In this document: positions 37,421 through 46,655 of the stretch, one piece after another | Layout: each line of letters begins with the position of its first letter | How positions within the stretch are numbered: the stretch's first letter is position 1 | Source: Candidatus Peribacteria bacterium | GTDB taxonomy: Bacteria > Patescibacteria > JAEDAM01 > Absconditabacterales > Absconditicoccaceae | Direction of reading: 5' to 3' | NCBI GenBank assembly: GCA_031280545.1 | Contig: JAITGP010000018.1 | Span: 1 to 49,632, forward strand | Length of the DNA: 49,632 bases | Notes under the pieces: generated by a model | Told to the model about the DNA's origin: nothing | The model's input: the letters and a program-made list of their open reading frames with translations, nothing else | Databases searched by the model: none | Translations under genes and position numbers: made by a program

Positions 37421-37448
37421 TTGACAATAGTATGTAATTGTTTATACT
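37421..37448 (+). promoter_or_regulatory. Sigma-70-type promoter
   Basis: TTGACA, 16-nt spacer, TATACT, 33 nt before the ATG at 37482. It lies after a short direct repeat CTTCTACTCC (two copies near 37323). Confidence 0.75.
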
Positions 37449-37481
37449 GTATTACAGTGTTTTATATTATTGCAAAAAACA

Positions 37482-38789
37482 ATGCTAGAAAAATTTATCA
37501 ATGAAGTGAGTAAACCTATAGTAGATGATAAGGGGAAGGAACTCAATAAAGAGCTAATAAATCTTTTTGAAAGGAATCCTAGTAGAAAAGACCTTGAAGT
37601 GCTTTCTACTACATATGGAATACGTTATACGGTCATTGAATCAGATTTCTTGAAAGCTTTTGAAAATGAAGATGAAGACGACTTCAAAAGAATGTTGCAA
37701 GAAAAAGCACATGCCTATGATAGGTATTATAAACAACGTGAAGATAAGATTGTGGATCCTAGATTTCTCGATTTTAAAAAAACGTTCGAAATCCTTTATA
37801 AGCATTTAGCTACTATTGAAAAAATTATCTATGCCACCAATAGGAAAATTGATAATATCCTCTTAACAAATCCATGAATAGAATATAGAAGAGAGATGTT
37901 TAAAAAGATTTTGGAAGGGAATACCTACATGAGCCTCTCTGAAGAGACCAAAGAAAAAAAGAAAGCTGAATTTATTACCAAATTAAAGGGAGTAAAAGAC
38001 GATATAGATGGAAAAGAATATAGAGCAATTTTTAGAGAGATCTTTGAAATACCTGCCAAAAAGCTCTCCAAAGAACATTATAAACTCTTTTATGAAACCT
38101 TAGGACTCCCTGATGAGTTTAGCCCGTATATAGATAAAATTGATGAAGAAGTGATAAAAATATTAATCAGTATCAATCAGGAAAGTAAAGAGGAAGATAA
38201 AAAGGCGAGAATGTCCCACCTCATAAATAATATTCTGAGAGGGAAGAAAGAGATTCCTGAAAAAGCATTCAATAATTTTACCGTAAAGTGAGTGGGACAA
38301 GGAATAAAAGTCCTGGGAAAAATAGATCTGGAGAATATTCAATGACCTAAAAAGAAACCTGTAGTAACACCTGAAGAAGTAAGACAAGCAACCACCACAG
38401 ATCCTCTTTCTTTGGTAGGGAAAATAATGAAAAGATCAGAATTTTTATCGGCTTTTAATATTGCCAAAGAAAAAAATTGAATACTAAGTGAAGAAGTGTT
38501 AGAGAGACGAAAAGAAGAGATTATTCCTGCACAATATTTTCGTAGCTCTACTAATGGGAAACTCCATTTCTTTTTAGTAGGACAGGAAAATAGAGGATAT
38601 GATCAACCTTATATCAATGTTTGTATCAAAGATAACGACATTCCCAGAGAGATTAAAATAGAAGAAGGGAAGGTGTATGAAATCAGTATTTTAGAATTTA
38701 AAGAAAGTGAGGAAGCACAAAATAATACCCGCAAACAGTCCTATAATATTAATGGAGAATTTATTTCTGATACTCACGAAGAGGAATAA
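37482..38789 (+). CDS. Hypothetical 435-residue soluble protein
   Basis: Four UGA-Gly codons join what would otherwise be four fragments. Residues 1-300 are charged and helical (Lys/Glu-rich); the last ~100 residues look beta-rich (PAQYFRSSTNGKLHFFLVG, INVCIKDNDIPREIKIEEG, VYEISILEF), possibly an OB-like fold. No signal peptide or membrane helix. A near-consensus promoter precedes it. ATG 37482 preferred over an upstream TTG. No family recognised. Confidence 0.7.
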
Positions 38790-38796
38790 AAAAAGG

Positions 38797-39933
38797 TTAT
38801 TCTACTACCCTTCTGATCCCTCTATCCAATTTCACCAATATCTCATAGGAGATGGTTTCTGCTTCACGGGCGATATGATCGATCCCCAAATGCGAGTCTT
38901 TCTCCTTTTCGATAATCCGAACTTGATCTCCGATCTGCATTTTTGGTTTTCCTAGGCAAGAGCAGAGATTCATGCAAATCGTTCCAATCTGTGCAAGAAG
39001 CTCTTTATTTCGGCGAAAGAATAATTTTCCAGCGAGGGAACGCGGAAGCCCCTCAAAATATCCCACAGGAACCGTTGCCACGGTAGCATCTTCTGGAGCT
39101 ATCCATTTTTCGCCATAGCTTACCCCCTCACCTTCTGAGATTTCATTTAATGCTACGATAACCGAAGATAGAGATAATGCTGGCTTTAATTTTTCTCCTC
39201 TGTCATAAAAGGGATCTTCTGGAGAAAGTGGATTATATCCATATAGTGCCAATCCTGGACGATACGCATTGAAAAAATCATCTTCCATTTTGAGCAATCC
39301 CGCACTTGCCCCAATATGTCTCCATTTCGGAGCATGCCCATATTCCAATATGGTATAGTACATTTGTTTGAAGAGATCAATTTGTGTTTGCATAGAAGCC
39401 CCAGAAGGAGTATCTGCACTATGAAAGTGGGACATTACCCCTTCCACCTTGATTTGCGGATACTTCTTTAACGTCTCCAAAAAATTTATCAATAAAGAAG
39501 GCTGAATCCCCTCTCTATTCATCCCCGTATTGAGAAAGAGATGAATATTCAGCTTTTTTTTGAGTTTGGCTAATCCATGTAAGGTTTCCACATTATAGAC
39601 TGCAAAAGCAGTTCTTTTCAGATCAAATTCCTTATAATTTTTGGACAAGGTTTCCCCGAGAAGCAGGACATTATGATTGCTATGACGAGCGATGATGCTG
39701 TATTCTGGAAAACTATCCACTACGAGATAGGGTACATCAACCTTTTTGTACACCTGCAAAAACTGATCCAACCCGTGTCCATAAGCATTGGATTTTACGA
39801 CAGGGAAAAGTCTCACTTGGGGTTTCAAAGTTTTGAGATAGACGAAGTTATCCAAGAGTGCTTTTTTATCGATATGAATGATATTCATCGGCTCTACCTT
39901 GGGCTTGAATAAGTTTTTTAGGAAGCTGAACAT
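38797..39933 (-). CDS. alr: Alanine racemase
   Basis: 378 residues, no UGA, stop UAA. PLP Lys in FPVVKSNAYGHG near 46, NTGMNREG near 137, catalytic Tyr in GVSYGEKW near 269, and GTICMNLC near 319. It makes D-alanine for peptidoglycan, feeding Ddl at 48416. The N-terminus MFSFLKNLFKPK may be a short extra helix; an alternative start at the internal Met (MNIIHIDKKAL, codon 17) would match relatives more closely. Confidence 0.95.
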   Translation of the reverse strand: MFSFLKNLFKPKVEPMNIIHIDKKALLDNFVYLKTLKPQVRLFPVVKSNAYGHGLDQFLQVYKKVDVPYLVVDSFPEYSIIARHSNHNVLLLGETLSKNYKEFDLKRTAFAVYNVETLHGLAKLKKKLNIHLFLNTGMNREGIQPSLLINFLETLKKYPQIKVEGVMSHFHSADTPSGASMQTQIDLFKQMYYTILEYGHAPKWRHIGASAGLLKMEDDFFNAYRPGLALYGYNPLSPEDPFYDRGEKLKPALSLSSVIVALNEISEGEGVSYGEKWIAPEDATVATVPVGYFEGLPRSLAGKLFFRRNKELLAQIGTICMNLCSCLGKPKMQIGDQVRIIEKEKDSHLGIDHIAREAETISYEILVKLDRGIRRVVE

Positions 39934-40057
39934 GATCTACGAAAAAGATAAAAATGCTGACTAGAAACAGTATATGAAGGAAGCTCTGTAGAATCTTATC
40001 ACAGATTTCCTTATAGCAAGATCAAAGACTCGGTAGCTTATTGGCGATCGAGTTTTT

Positions 40058-40360
40058 TTACTCAAAAAAATAAAAATATTTCTCTGGGACTAGCTCATTT
40101 ATCACTTCTACACCATCCGCTTCCAGCCTTCTAACTTTTTCTTCTAGACCCAAAGTGAAACCCGTCAAAGCTCCGTTAGAGGCAACCACTTTAAAGCACG
40201 GATAGGTGTCAGGCTCAGGATTCCAAGCAAGGAGCCTTCCCACAGCTCTGGGATGCATATTAATATGCTTTCCAAGTGCTCCATAGGTCGTCACCTTCCC
40301 TTTAGGGATTTCGAGAAGTGCTTCATAAACAAGGGTCTGTGCGAGGGTAAGTTTCGTCAT
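40058..40360 (-). CDS. MGMT/ATL-like DNA repair domain protein
   Basis: 100 residues, only the C-terminal alkyltransferase domain. IPKGKVTTYGALGKHINMHP near 18, AVGRLLAWNP near 40 and YPCFKVVASNGALTGF near 53. The acceptor Cys is present but the usual PCHRV is PCFKV, so the Cys-His-Glu relay is altered; it may be a damage-recognition (ATL-like) protein or a variant methyltransferase. Single gene, UAA stop. Confidence 0.8.
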   Translation of the reverse strand: MTKLTLAQTLVYEALLEIPKGKVTTYGALGKHINMHPRAVGRLLAWNPEPDTYPCFKVVASNGALTGFTLGLEEKVRRLEADGVEVINELVPEKYFYFFE

Positions 40361-40390
40361 GAGTATAGTATATAAAATAAATCAAGCTGT

Positions 40391-41113
40391 TTACGCTTCA
40401 AATCCTTCACTCTTCACCTTTTCCACCAATTCCTTTCCACCCTGCTGTACAATTTCACCACTGCGAAGCACCACTACTTCATCCACAGGAATTGACTCCA
40501 AAATAGAAAAAATGTGTGTAATCACAATAAAACTATTTTCTTCAGAATTCAGAGAAGCGAGCAGAAAAGCAACTACTTTAAATGCATCCACATCTAACCC
40601 ACTATCAATTTCATCCAGAATAATATATTTCGGCTGTAAAAGTTTCATCTGCAAAATCTCAAACTTCCTCCTCTCTCCCCCACTAAATCCCACATTCAAA
40701 TCCCTCCAGAGAAAGTCCTTACTCAGTTTTAGCTCTCCCAAGATAGGTTCAATCAGACTTTTAAAGCTAAGAAAAGTCGTCGCCTCGCCTTTCGCTACAT
40801 CATACATCCCCTTGAGAAAATCAAACAGCTTGATCCCAGGGATCTCAGGAATATTTTGAAATGCCAGAAAAATTCCCCTTTTCGCTCTCTCATCAGGAGT
40901 AAGAGCCTTCAAAGACTCCCCGTCTAGAAGAATATCGCCATCTACAATTTCATACTTGGGATGTCCCATCAAAGTCATCGCCAACGAAGATTTTCCACTT
41001 CCATTCTTCCCGAGAATGCAATAATTTTTTCCTAGAGAAAAAGAAAGAGAAATCTGATTCAGAATTTTCTTCTCTCCTACTTGGACAGAAAGACTACGAA
41101 TATCTAAGGTCAT
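40391..41113 (-). CDS. sufC: Fe-S assembly ATPase SufC
   Basis: 240 residues, no UGA. Walker A GKNGSGKSS near 36, AFQNIPEIPG near 84 (SufC-type Q-loop), signature GFSGGERRKFEILQM near 143, Walker B ILDEIDSGLDVDA near 165, and H-loop ITHIFSILE. SufC drives the SufBCD scaffold for Fe-S clusters. sufB and sufD are not adjacent, and the gene stands alone; a MIP18-type partner is at 12091. Confidence 0.92.
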   Translation of the reverse strand: MTLDIRSLSVQVGEKKILNQISLSFSLGKNYCILGKNGSGKSSLAMTLMGHPKYEIVDGDILLDGESLKALTPDERAKRGIFLAFQNIPEIPGIKLFDFLKGMYDVAKGEATTFLSFKSLIEPILGELKLSKDFLWRDLNVGFSGGERRKFEILQMKLLQPKYIILDEIDSGLDVDAFKVVAFLLASLNSEENSFIVITHIFSILESIPVDEVVVLRSGEIVQQGGKELVEKVKSEGFEA

Positions 41114-41174
41114 CGCTATATGGGGAAATAAACGATGAAAGTATACGTATTATCCTACAAAAATCAAAGAAAAA

Positions 41175-42023
41175 TTACTCCTCTGGAAACTGAATCCTGC
41201 CTTGTCTCAGATCCTCCTTTTTTTTACGCTTACGCTGTATTTTTTCAGAGGAATCAAAATAAGATTCAAAATAAGGATCAGTGGAAAATTCAGGAGAAGG
41301 ATAAATTGGAGGAAGGACTTCACCATCTTCCGTTAAACTAATATTTTTCTCTTCACCTGGACGTAATTTATTAGGATCCGCAGGACCAGGTGTATAGAGT
41401 TTTTTCCGCTCTATGGTATCATATAAGGAAGATTGTGCTACTTCTCTTATGCGTTTCTCCTCTTTTTTTGCCCGATATTTTTTCACCAGTTCATAAAATT
41501 CTGGGAACCTACAGGTTCTAATTACTTCATGCACCAGAAGCGGATAGAGATCCCTGACATAAGAAATTGGAGGATTCAGATCAGTAAGTCCGCCGAAGGA
41601 TAAAGGGAGTTTGGATGGGAGTTTGTCTTTATTAATTTTATCAGGATGATATTTAGAGAGATAGGCTTGTACATCATCGAAAAGATGGATAAGATAGATA
41701 TCATTTCCAAAAATTACCTCCATCAAATCATGCATAGCTTTGCCAAATTTTTCGCTTCCACTCGCCTCCTGCCAATCAGAATCATAAGCATTTCTCATTT
41801 GCTTTAGGAGAGCGTCCAAGGTAGTTTGAGAACGTTCCTCTCTCTGATCATGGGCATTATAATTGATATAGACTTCTGGGAATCTGGAATATAGATACTC
41901 TTTTGCAGTGTAACTATAAGGTTTTCCTGTCGATTTAGATTTAACAGAAACAATAGCCTTCATAGCATCAGTAAGAATTACGATTTCATCATCAAAGAGA
42001 TTATCCATCACTCCAAAAGCCAT
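41175..42023 (-). CDS. Hypothetical 282-residue soluble protein
   Basis: No UGA, stop UAA. No membrane segment. Visible features: MDNLFDDEIVILTDAMKAIV at the start, Tyr/Asp-rich middle, and a basic C-terminus (KIQRKRKKKEDLRQGRIQF). I recognise no family. It lies 61 nt upstream of sufC, same strand, so the two may share a transcript. Confidence 0.65.
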   Translation of the reverse strand: MAFGVMDNLFDDEIVILTDAMKAIVSVKSKSTGKPYSYTAKEYLYSRFPEVYINYNAHDQREERSQTTLDALLKQMRNAYDSDWQEASGSEKFGKAMHDLMEVIFGNDIYLIHLFDDVQAYLSKYHPDKINKDKLPSKLPLSFGGLTDLNPPISYVRDLYPLLVHEVIRTCRFPEFYELVKKYRAKKEEKRIREVAQSSLYDTIERKKLYTPGPADPNKLRPGEEKNISLTEDGEVLPPIYPSPEFSTDPYFESYFDSSEKIQRKRKKKEDLRQGRIQFPEE

Positions 42024-42087
42024 CGTCGTAGGATTGAGAAAATAAAGCTGACTTAAGTATACCCGAAATCCTTACTAAAGTCAAAAA

Positions 42088-42115
42088 AAATCAGAGTTTT
42101 TCACCCTGATTTTTC
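42088..42115 (-). terminator. Intrinsic terminator after AspRS
   Basis: Minus strand AAAATCAGGG, short loop, CTCTGATTTTTTT, 7 nt beyond the UAG of the synthetase gene. Confidence 0.8.
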
Positions 42116-42121
42116 TACTAT

Positions 42122-43438
42122 CTATGGAGTAAGCCTTTGCATATCACGTGGGAAGAGTTCTGCTTCTTTGATATTTTCCAGTCCTATAAGTTTTTGTACA
42201 AAACGAGAGACCCCAAATCCGAATCCTCACTCATCTGGCATTCCATATTTGAAGGCATCCAAGTAATGTTTCAAGCCAGGATGATTGGGATCCATTCCCT
42301 GATCAGCGATTTGCTTCACCATATTTTCATAGATTACTTCACGCTGGGTAAGCGTAATCAGCTCGACTCCTCTGAAAATAAGGTCTGCTCTGTCAGCAAT
42401 TTCAGGATTGTCTCTATTTTGGTGATGATAAAATTTTGCGTCAGACCAAGGGAATCCATCAACGATAACAAAATCTGACCCTCGATTTTTAGCCGAATAC
42501 TCACAAATGAATTTCTCCTCCGACGGAGCTAAATCTCTTTCTCCGATATGATCTTCTCCTGTCTCTTGTTTCATCAGTTCATGAAGTTTTTCAACAGTAA
42601 TACGAGGAAATTTCTCCGGCATCAAAGGTCTCGTAGCTCAGAGGTCGGTCAGAATTTTCTCTCCCTCTTTCCAAGTAGCATCAATCACAAAATTACAAAA
42701 ACGTTCTGCCATCTCAATAATATCCTCAAAACTATCAATAAATCCCATTTCCATATCCAACATGAGAATTTCCGTTGTATGTCTGCTCGTATTGCTCTTT
42801 TCTGCCCTGTAAGCTTTTCCAATTTCATACACTCTTTCAAAGACAGGCACCATCATTTGTTTATAAAACTGAGGACTTTGAGCCAGATATGCCTTACGTC
42901 CGAAGTATTCCATCTCAAAAAGTTCGGCTCCACCCTCAGTCGGAAATCAGAGTATTTTTGGGCTATTGATTTGAGTAAAGTCGTTATCATCCCAAAATTT
43001 TCTCATATATTTCTCTGCAATAGCAGCGATTTTGAAAATTTTTTGCTGTCTAGGATGACGAAGTACAACTACTTTATTTTCATGAACTGTCTCTCCTTCT
43101 GCATTCACCACATCCTTGGAGATGTCTACCGGTGAAGGATAAATCACTTTATTGAGCACTTCCACGGTAGCTTTCTGGAGTTCAAACGGGAATTTCCCTT
43201 TCGCCATCTGAGCAACGGTACCGGTGGCTTTCACGATAGAACCAAGCAACGCTCCATCAAGTTTCGCTATTTCAGCAGGATCTTCGATGACTACCTGAGA
43301 AAGTCCGTTTCTATCTCTAAGGATCAGAAAGGCGAGAGTTGCACCGACATTACGTACGGTATGCAGGTGTCCACGAAGAGTCACGGTTTCTCCAACGTGT
43401 TCAGAAAGTTGTCAGGAAAGAAGAGCGTTTTTAAACAT
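42122..43438 (-). CDS. aspS: Archaeal-type (non-discriminating) aspartyl-tRNA synthetase
   Basis: 438 residues with four UGA-Gly codons ([39 protein letters not shown]). An N-terminal OB-fold anticodon domain ([12 protein letters not shown]) and class II motifs: [32 protein letters not shown] near 165 in motif 2 region, [14 protein letters not shown] near 200, and motif 3 [19 protein letters not shown] with LFPRD near 427. It is the short archaeal/eukaryotic type without the bacterial GAD insertion, which in organisms with GatCAB commonly charges both tRNA-Asp and tRNA-Asn. Confidence 0.93.
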
Positions 43439-43514
43439 TTTTGATGTGAATAGAATATAAATCTGATTACAATATATACAAGTAGTTTGTGTTATCAAGA
43501 GGTTTTTTGAAGGG

Positions 43515-43552
43515 ATTCACCGCAAAGATGCAAAGAACGCTAAAAAAGAGAT
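43515..43552. repeat. Dispersed ACCGCAAAGA-type repeat, copy 1 (intergenic)
   Basis: TTCACCGCAAAGATGCAAAG then AACGCTAAAAAAGAGAT. It is about 90% identical to the inverted copy at 47383-47426. This element type (CCGCAAAGACGCAAAGAACGC) is widespread in bacterial genomes. The gap 43439-43608 holds nothing else I can support. Confidence 0.7.
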
Positions 43553-43608
43553 ACAACAAAGCGTTGCGTCCTTTATGCCTTTGGATACATTTGTTATATT
43601 CGTACTTT

Positions 43609-44481
43609 TTAATACACTCCAAATTCTTGGAAAGCTTGATGATAAATCTCTTTGAAACGAGGGAGATTTTCCTGAATATCATGATAACAAGATATAGCCT
43701 GAGGGAGATCTTGCACACATGTAGCAATATCCGCACTATGGGTGACATCTCTACGAGAATTATAATTAGAAAACCATTGCTGATTCTTTTCCTCTTGGGT
43801 AGTAGCGATTCCTCCGAATCCCATTCAGGCAATCAAGCATTTTAGTCCCAATGCATTCATTTCCTGAAAAGCGAGTCCTACGCCGATTCCGTACTTGAAC
43901 TGAGAAATAAGCTTCCAGGCTTCTTCATCTTTGAGAGCAAGGATAGGATCAGTACTCTGGTAAGGGAAGGTAGAAATGGTAGTAAGTTTTCGTCCTAACT
44001 GAGAGAGAGTCGTTTTAAGATTTTCGTAGGTAGCTTGTTTCTCTGGGTAGAGATTTCCAAAGTAAACAATCTCGTTATCCCCACGAGTGGGTTGGGCTTT
44101 GTAGGGCAAAATATTTTCTGTATCAATCGTCATGGGTATCATGATCGACTTTCTATTAGCCTCTTTGAGTAACTCCTGATATTTTGTGGTATACACGATC
44201 GCAATGGAGTTTTCAGGGCTGTCAGCGATGAAACTTTTCATCTGCAAGGTATCATGAATAAACTGAATACATCGATCACTACTTCCATGTCTCTCTCTGA
44301 GCGTACAGGTAGTACTCACCAGAAAGCTTTTATCTGCCTGCTGGAGGAGTTCTTTGATAAGAGGAATTTGGTATTTTAGGATATTTACAGAGTAGGTATA
44401 TCCACCATTTTGATAGCCAAATTTAAGGTATTTTTCAAGCCAGAGAGGATCTTGATAGTCAATCACAGTGATTTTATGCAT
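43609..44481 (-). CDS. Glycosyltransferase-like protein
   Basis: 290 residues with one UGA-Gly (LIAGMGFGG). IVYFGNLYPEKQATYENLK near 142 and ISQFKYGIGVGLAFQEMNALGLKCLIAGM near 193-221 resemble the donor-binding half of a GT-B glycosyltransferase (the E-x-x-A-x-G-x-x-x-(I/V) pattern). The N-terminal half is less clear. Possible role in envelope glycan synthesis beside the GT4 enzyme at 46656. Assignment moderate. Confidence 0.5.
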
Positions 44482-44587
44482 AGTAAACTTGAGGAATAAA
44501 GAAAGCTGTCCTTCCTAACGAATGATTTTTTTCAACAGTGGTAGTGAGTGTAGGAAAATGGAAAAGATTTGCAAGGAGGTTTTTATT

Positions 44588-45248
44588 CTATGCTACGCAT
44601 CCCGTAAATTCAGAAACAGGTATCAGGTATTTTCCATATTTTTCTATCATAAATTTCAAATCCTCTGTGAATCTTTCCGGATAGTTTGCTATTTCTTCTT
44701 TAAGCTCTGCAAGTGAAAATACTTCTATCCCTGTAGCCTCTCCATCCTTAAACTTGATAGCTCCATCATAATATCCGCAATAAATGGTGGTAATATGGGG
44801 TTGTTTAGTAATATATATATCAGGAGTTTTGAGTGGTTCTTTCCGACATAAACGTTTGAAGATAATCGACAGATCTAAACAGTCCAATGACCTCTAAATC
44901 CACAACTTTAATTGCATTGAAAAATTCCTGCTCCGAAGCAACCACAGCAGGGAATCACAATTCTTCAGCACATTCCTTTACAACTGTCATATTGAAGGAA
45001 TCTCCTGCTACCACATGTCCTCCAACGGTTTTATCATACATTCCAGCGTTTCCATCTTTGTATTTGCTTCTTTTCTGAACATAAAGACGTCCTGCTGAGG
45101 TCATTAGAAACAATCTAATAGTTTTCACTTTTCTCGTAATCTCTCCCTTTTCATCGTATTCTTTTCGGATTTCTTTGTAAAATTCCTTTCTCTCCTGCAC
45201 TCAGATAAGATTAGATTGAAGGTCGTAAACTTCTAGTAATTCTGCCAT
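44588..45248 (-). CDS. Nudix hydrolase with a frameshift at a (TA)n tract
   Basis: Start ATG 45248; the first frame (UGA-Gly in LIGVQER and EELGFPA) carries LFLMTSAGRLYVQKRS and the Nudix box GGHVVAGDS followed by ECAEELGF, with Arg of REUxEE replaced. It ends out of frame near 44808. The rest, TIYCGYYDGAIKFKDGEA and EVFSLAELKEEI to a UAG at 44588, is one frame off. The total length is 3n+1. Adding one TA to the tract at 44811-44820 restores a single frame with UGA as Gly and gives a complete IDI-like Nudix protein of about 220 residues. Either a slippage switch, a mutation or a sequencing slip. Confidence 0.75.
44811..44822 (-). repeat. TGATATATATAT tract at the Nudix frameshift
   Basis: Fifth copy of the 12-mer found at four promoters, here inside a coding region. 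The (TA)5 dinucleotide run is a slippage-prone sequence and lies exactly where the two reading frames must join. Confidence 0.6.
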
Positions 45249-45351
45249 TATATGCAATGTAAAAGATAAATGATTTTTTATAACCCCCGCTCTTTTATAA
45301 TCCCGTTTTTTTGATACAAACCCTCGAAAGGGGTTTGGCGACATATTTCAC

Positions 45352-45636
45352 TTACTCTCCAAACGCTGACTTCACCTCAATCGCATTTCCCACCAAACGC
45401 TCTGGATTCACATTCTGCAAAATTGCTCCTGCATTCACGAAAGTCTCCTGATAATCAAATGTTGCAATCACTTTTTCCTCATCAGACGAAACAATTTCTT
45501 CGGGCAGAGGAAACTCATAAAACTCATCAAACATTTGCTTCATATTGGAAAAATAGTCCAAAAAAGCTGTCATTTGATCAGGATCAAGCTTTATTGCAGT
45601 TAGTTTTAATAATTTTTTGAGTTCAGATTCTTGCAT
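45352..45636 (-). CDS. gatC: Amidotransferase subunit C
   Basis: 94 residues from the internal ATG at 45636 (MQESELKKLLKLTAIKLDPD), typical for GatC; an upstream frame adds 19 residues of no family likeness. LDYFSNMKQMFDEF near 24-37 replaces the usual LxxIxxxxxxLxxxD; a later Asn-rich segment ends VKSAFGE. GatC clamps GatA to GatB. It is 27 kb from gatA, so the complex is not encoded as one operon. Confidence 0.8.
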   Translation of the reverse strand: MQESELKKLLKLTAIKLDPDQMTAFLDYFSNMKQMFDEFYEFPLPEEIVSSDEEKVIATFDYQETFVNAGAILQNVNPERLVGNAIEVKSAFGE

Positions 45637-45787
45637 TATCAGATATCTTGGAATAAAACGCACGTATAGTATATAAAATTTACCCATTTGCAAGGAAAAT
45701 TAATAAAGGGAAATTCCTATTGCTTTTACCACCCCTTATGTATATACTTTTGGCTTAATAAAAACAAATAATAAAATAAAAATCCAC

Positions 45788-46609
45788 ATGAAAGAAAAAG
45801 TAAAACAAAAAAAAATAGTATTGAAGGGTACAGCAAAGCCTTCTTATAACTTAATGGACGCGTTGGAACACATTTACAATGTAGAATATATCTCTTTTCT
45901 CCTTTCAATTATAGAAAGTAGAAAAAAGGCATATAAAGCCGTTCGTGAATTTTTGCAACAAAATGAGTTCATCCTGGCAAAGTTTGGACACAGAGAAGAA
46001 ATCTCTTTTAAAAAAGAGATTAAAGCTGGAGAAGAAGTGAAATATATTCTTACTCTCACTTCATCTGAGGATACTTTAGAGGTGAACTGTGAACTTAGGG
46101 TCAAGAGAAATAAAAAGTTTGCGTTAGCCAGCACGATTCTCTTGGAAATAGATCCAGCTTTGGCACATACTCAGTTTATTCCAAGTACTCTCCCCTTGCA
46201 TAATGTTCGTAAGGAAACTAGAAAAATCACTTCTCAAGCGAATTGTATTGGAGGTGTTCTTTCCTGCAAATGTATCAAAGGAGAATTGGAAGAACTCAGA
46301 GGCAGATTTCTATCTCTCTTACTGACAGGAGATGAAGATTATTATAGTATGGTGGAAAAACATCATACGGCAATGATTGTCACTAATGTTAAAGTAAAGT
46401 ATTTTAAGCCCCTGAAGCCTAACGAGAGTTTCGTAGTTTCTACGAAAATCCCCGAGAAACTTTTGGGGAAAACTACCCTACGAATTGCATTCTTTCAAAA
46501 GATCGTAAACAAACAAAACGAAATCTGTGTCGAAAGCGAAACGGAAGTAATTATGGTGGATAGCTCAGAGAAAAAGCCGAAAAGGACGACATTCCCTTTG
46601 GAATTATGA
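45788..46609 (+). CDS. Hotdog-fold-like protein, ending in UGA
   Basis: 273 residues, no internal UGA. The second half, HHTAMIVTNVKVKYFKPLKP then SFVVSTKIPEKLLGKTTLR and ESETEVIMVD, has the strand order of a 4HBT-type hotdog (thioesterase) domain; the first half (FLQQNEFILAKFGHREEISF, EEVKYILTLTSSEDTLEVN) may be a degenerate copy. A thioesterase-like role is possible but no catalytic motif is certain. The stop is UGA at 46607-46609; a terminator stem begins 23 nt later. Read as Gly, the frame would run over 60 codons antisense through the next gene. Confidence 0.6.
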   Translation: MKEKVKQKKIVLKGTAKPSYNLMDALEHIYNVEYISFLLSIIESRKKAYKAVREFLQQNEFILAKFGHREEISFKKEIKAGEEVKYILTLTSSEDTLEVNCELRVKRNKKFALASTILLEIDPALAHTQFIPSTLPLHNVRKETRKITSQANCIGGVLSCKCIKGELEELRGRFLSLLLTGDEDYYSMVEKHHTAMIVTNVKVKYFKPLKPNESFVVSTKIPEKLLGKTTLRIAFFQKIVNKQNEICVESETEVIMVDSSEKKPKRTTFPLEL

Positions 46610-46632
46610 AGTCAGAAAAATGAAGATGGATG

Positions 46633-46655
46633 GCCAGGATTTCCTGGCTATTTTT
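46633..46655 (+). terminator. Intrinsic terminator of the hotdog gene
   Basis: GCCAGGA, 2-nt loop, TCCTGGC then TATTTTT. It directly follows the UGA stop at 46607-46609. Confidence 0.75.

Noticed and set aside
39960..40060. Hairpin-rich stretch as a tRNA gene
   Set aside because: No T-loop, anticodon stem or acceptor pairing can be assembled. I found no tRNA or rRNA gene anywhere in the window.
44808..44826. prfB-like programmed +1 frameshift at UCC-UGA in the Nudix gene
   Set aside because: P-site slippage from UCC to CCU is unlikely and no internal Shine-Dalgarno is visible; the TA-tract length explains the shift better.
19280..46609. Chimeric assembly as the source of UGA-ending genes
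   Set aside because: They are interleaved at several separate sites with intact code-25 neighbours, and tmk-thyA and others end cleanly at their own terminators; a read-level check is still worthwhile.
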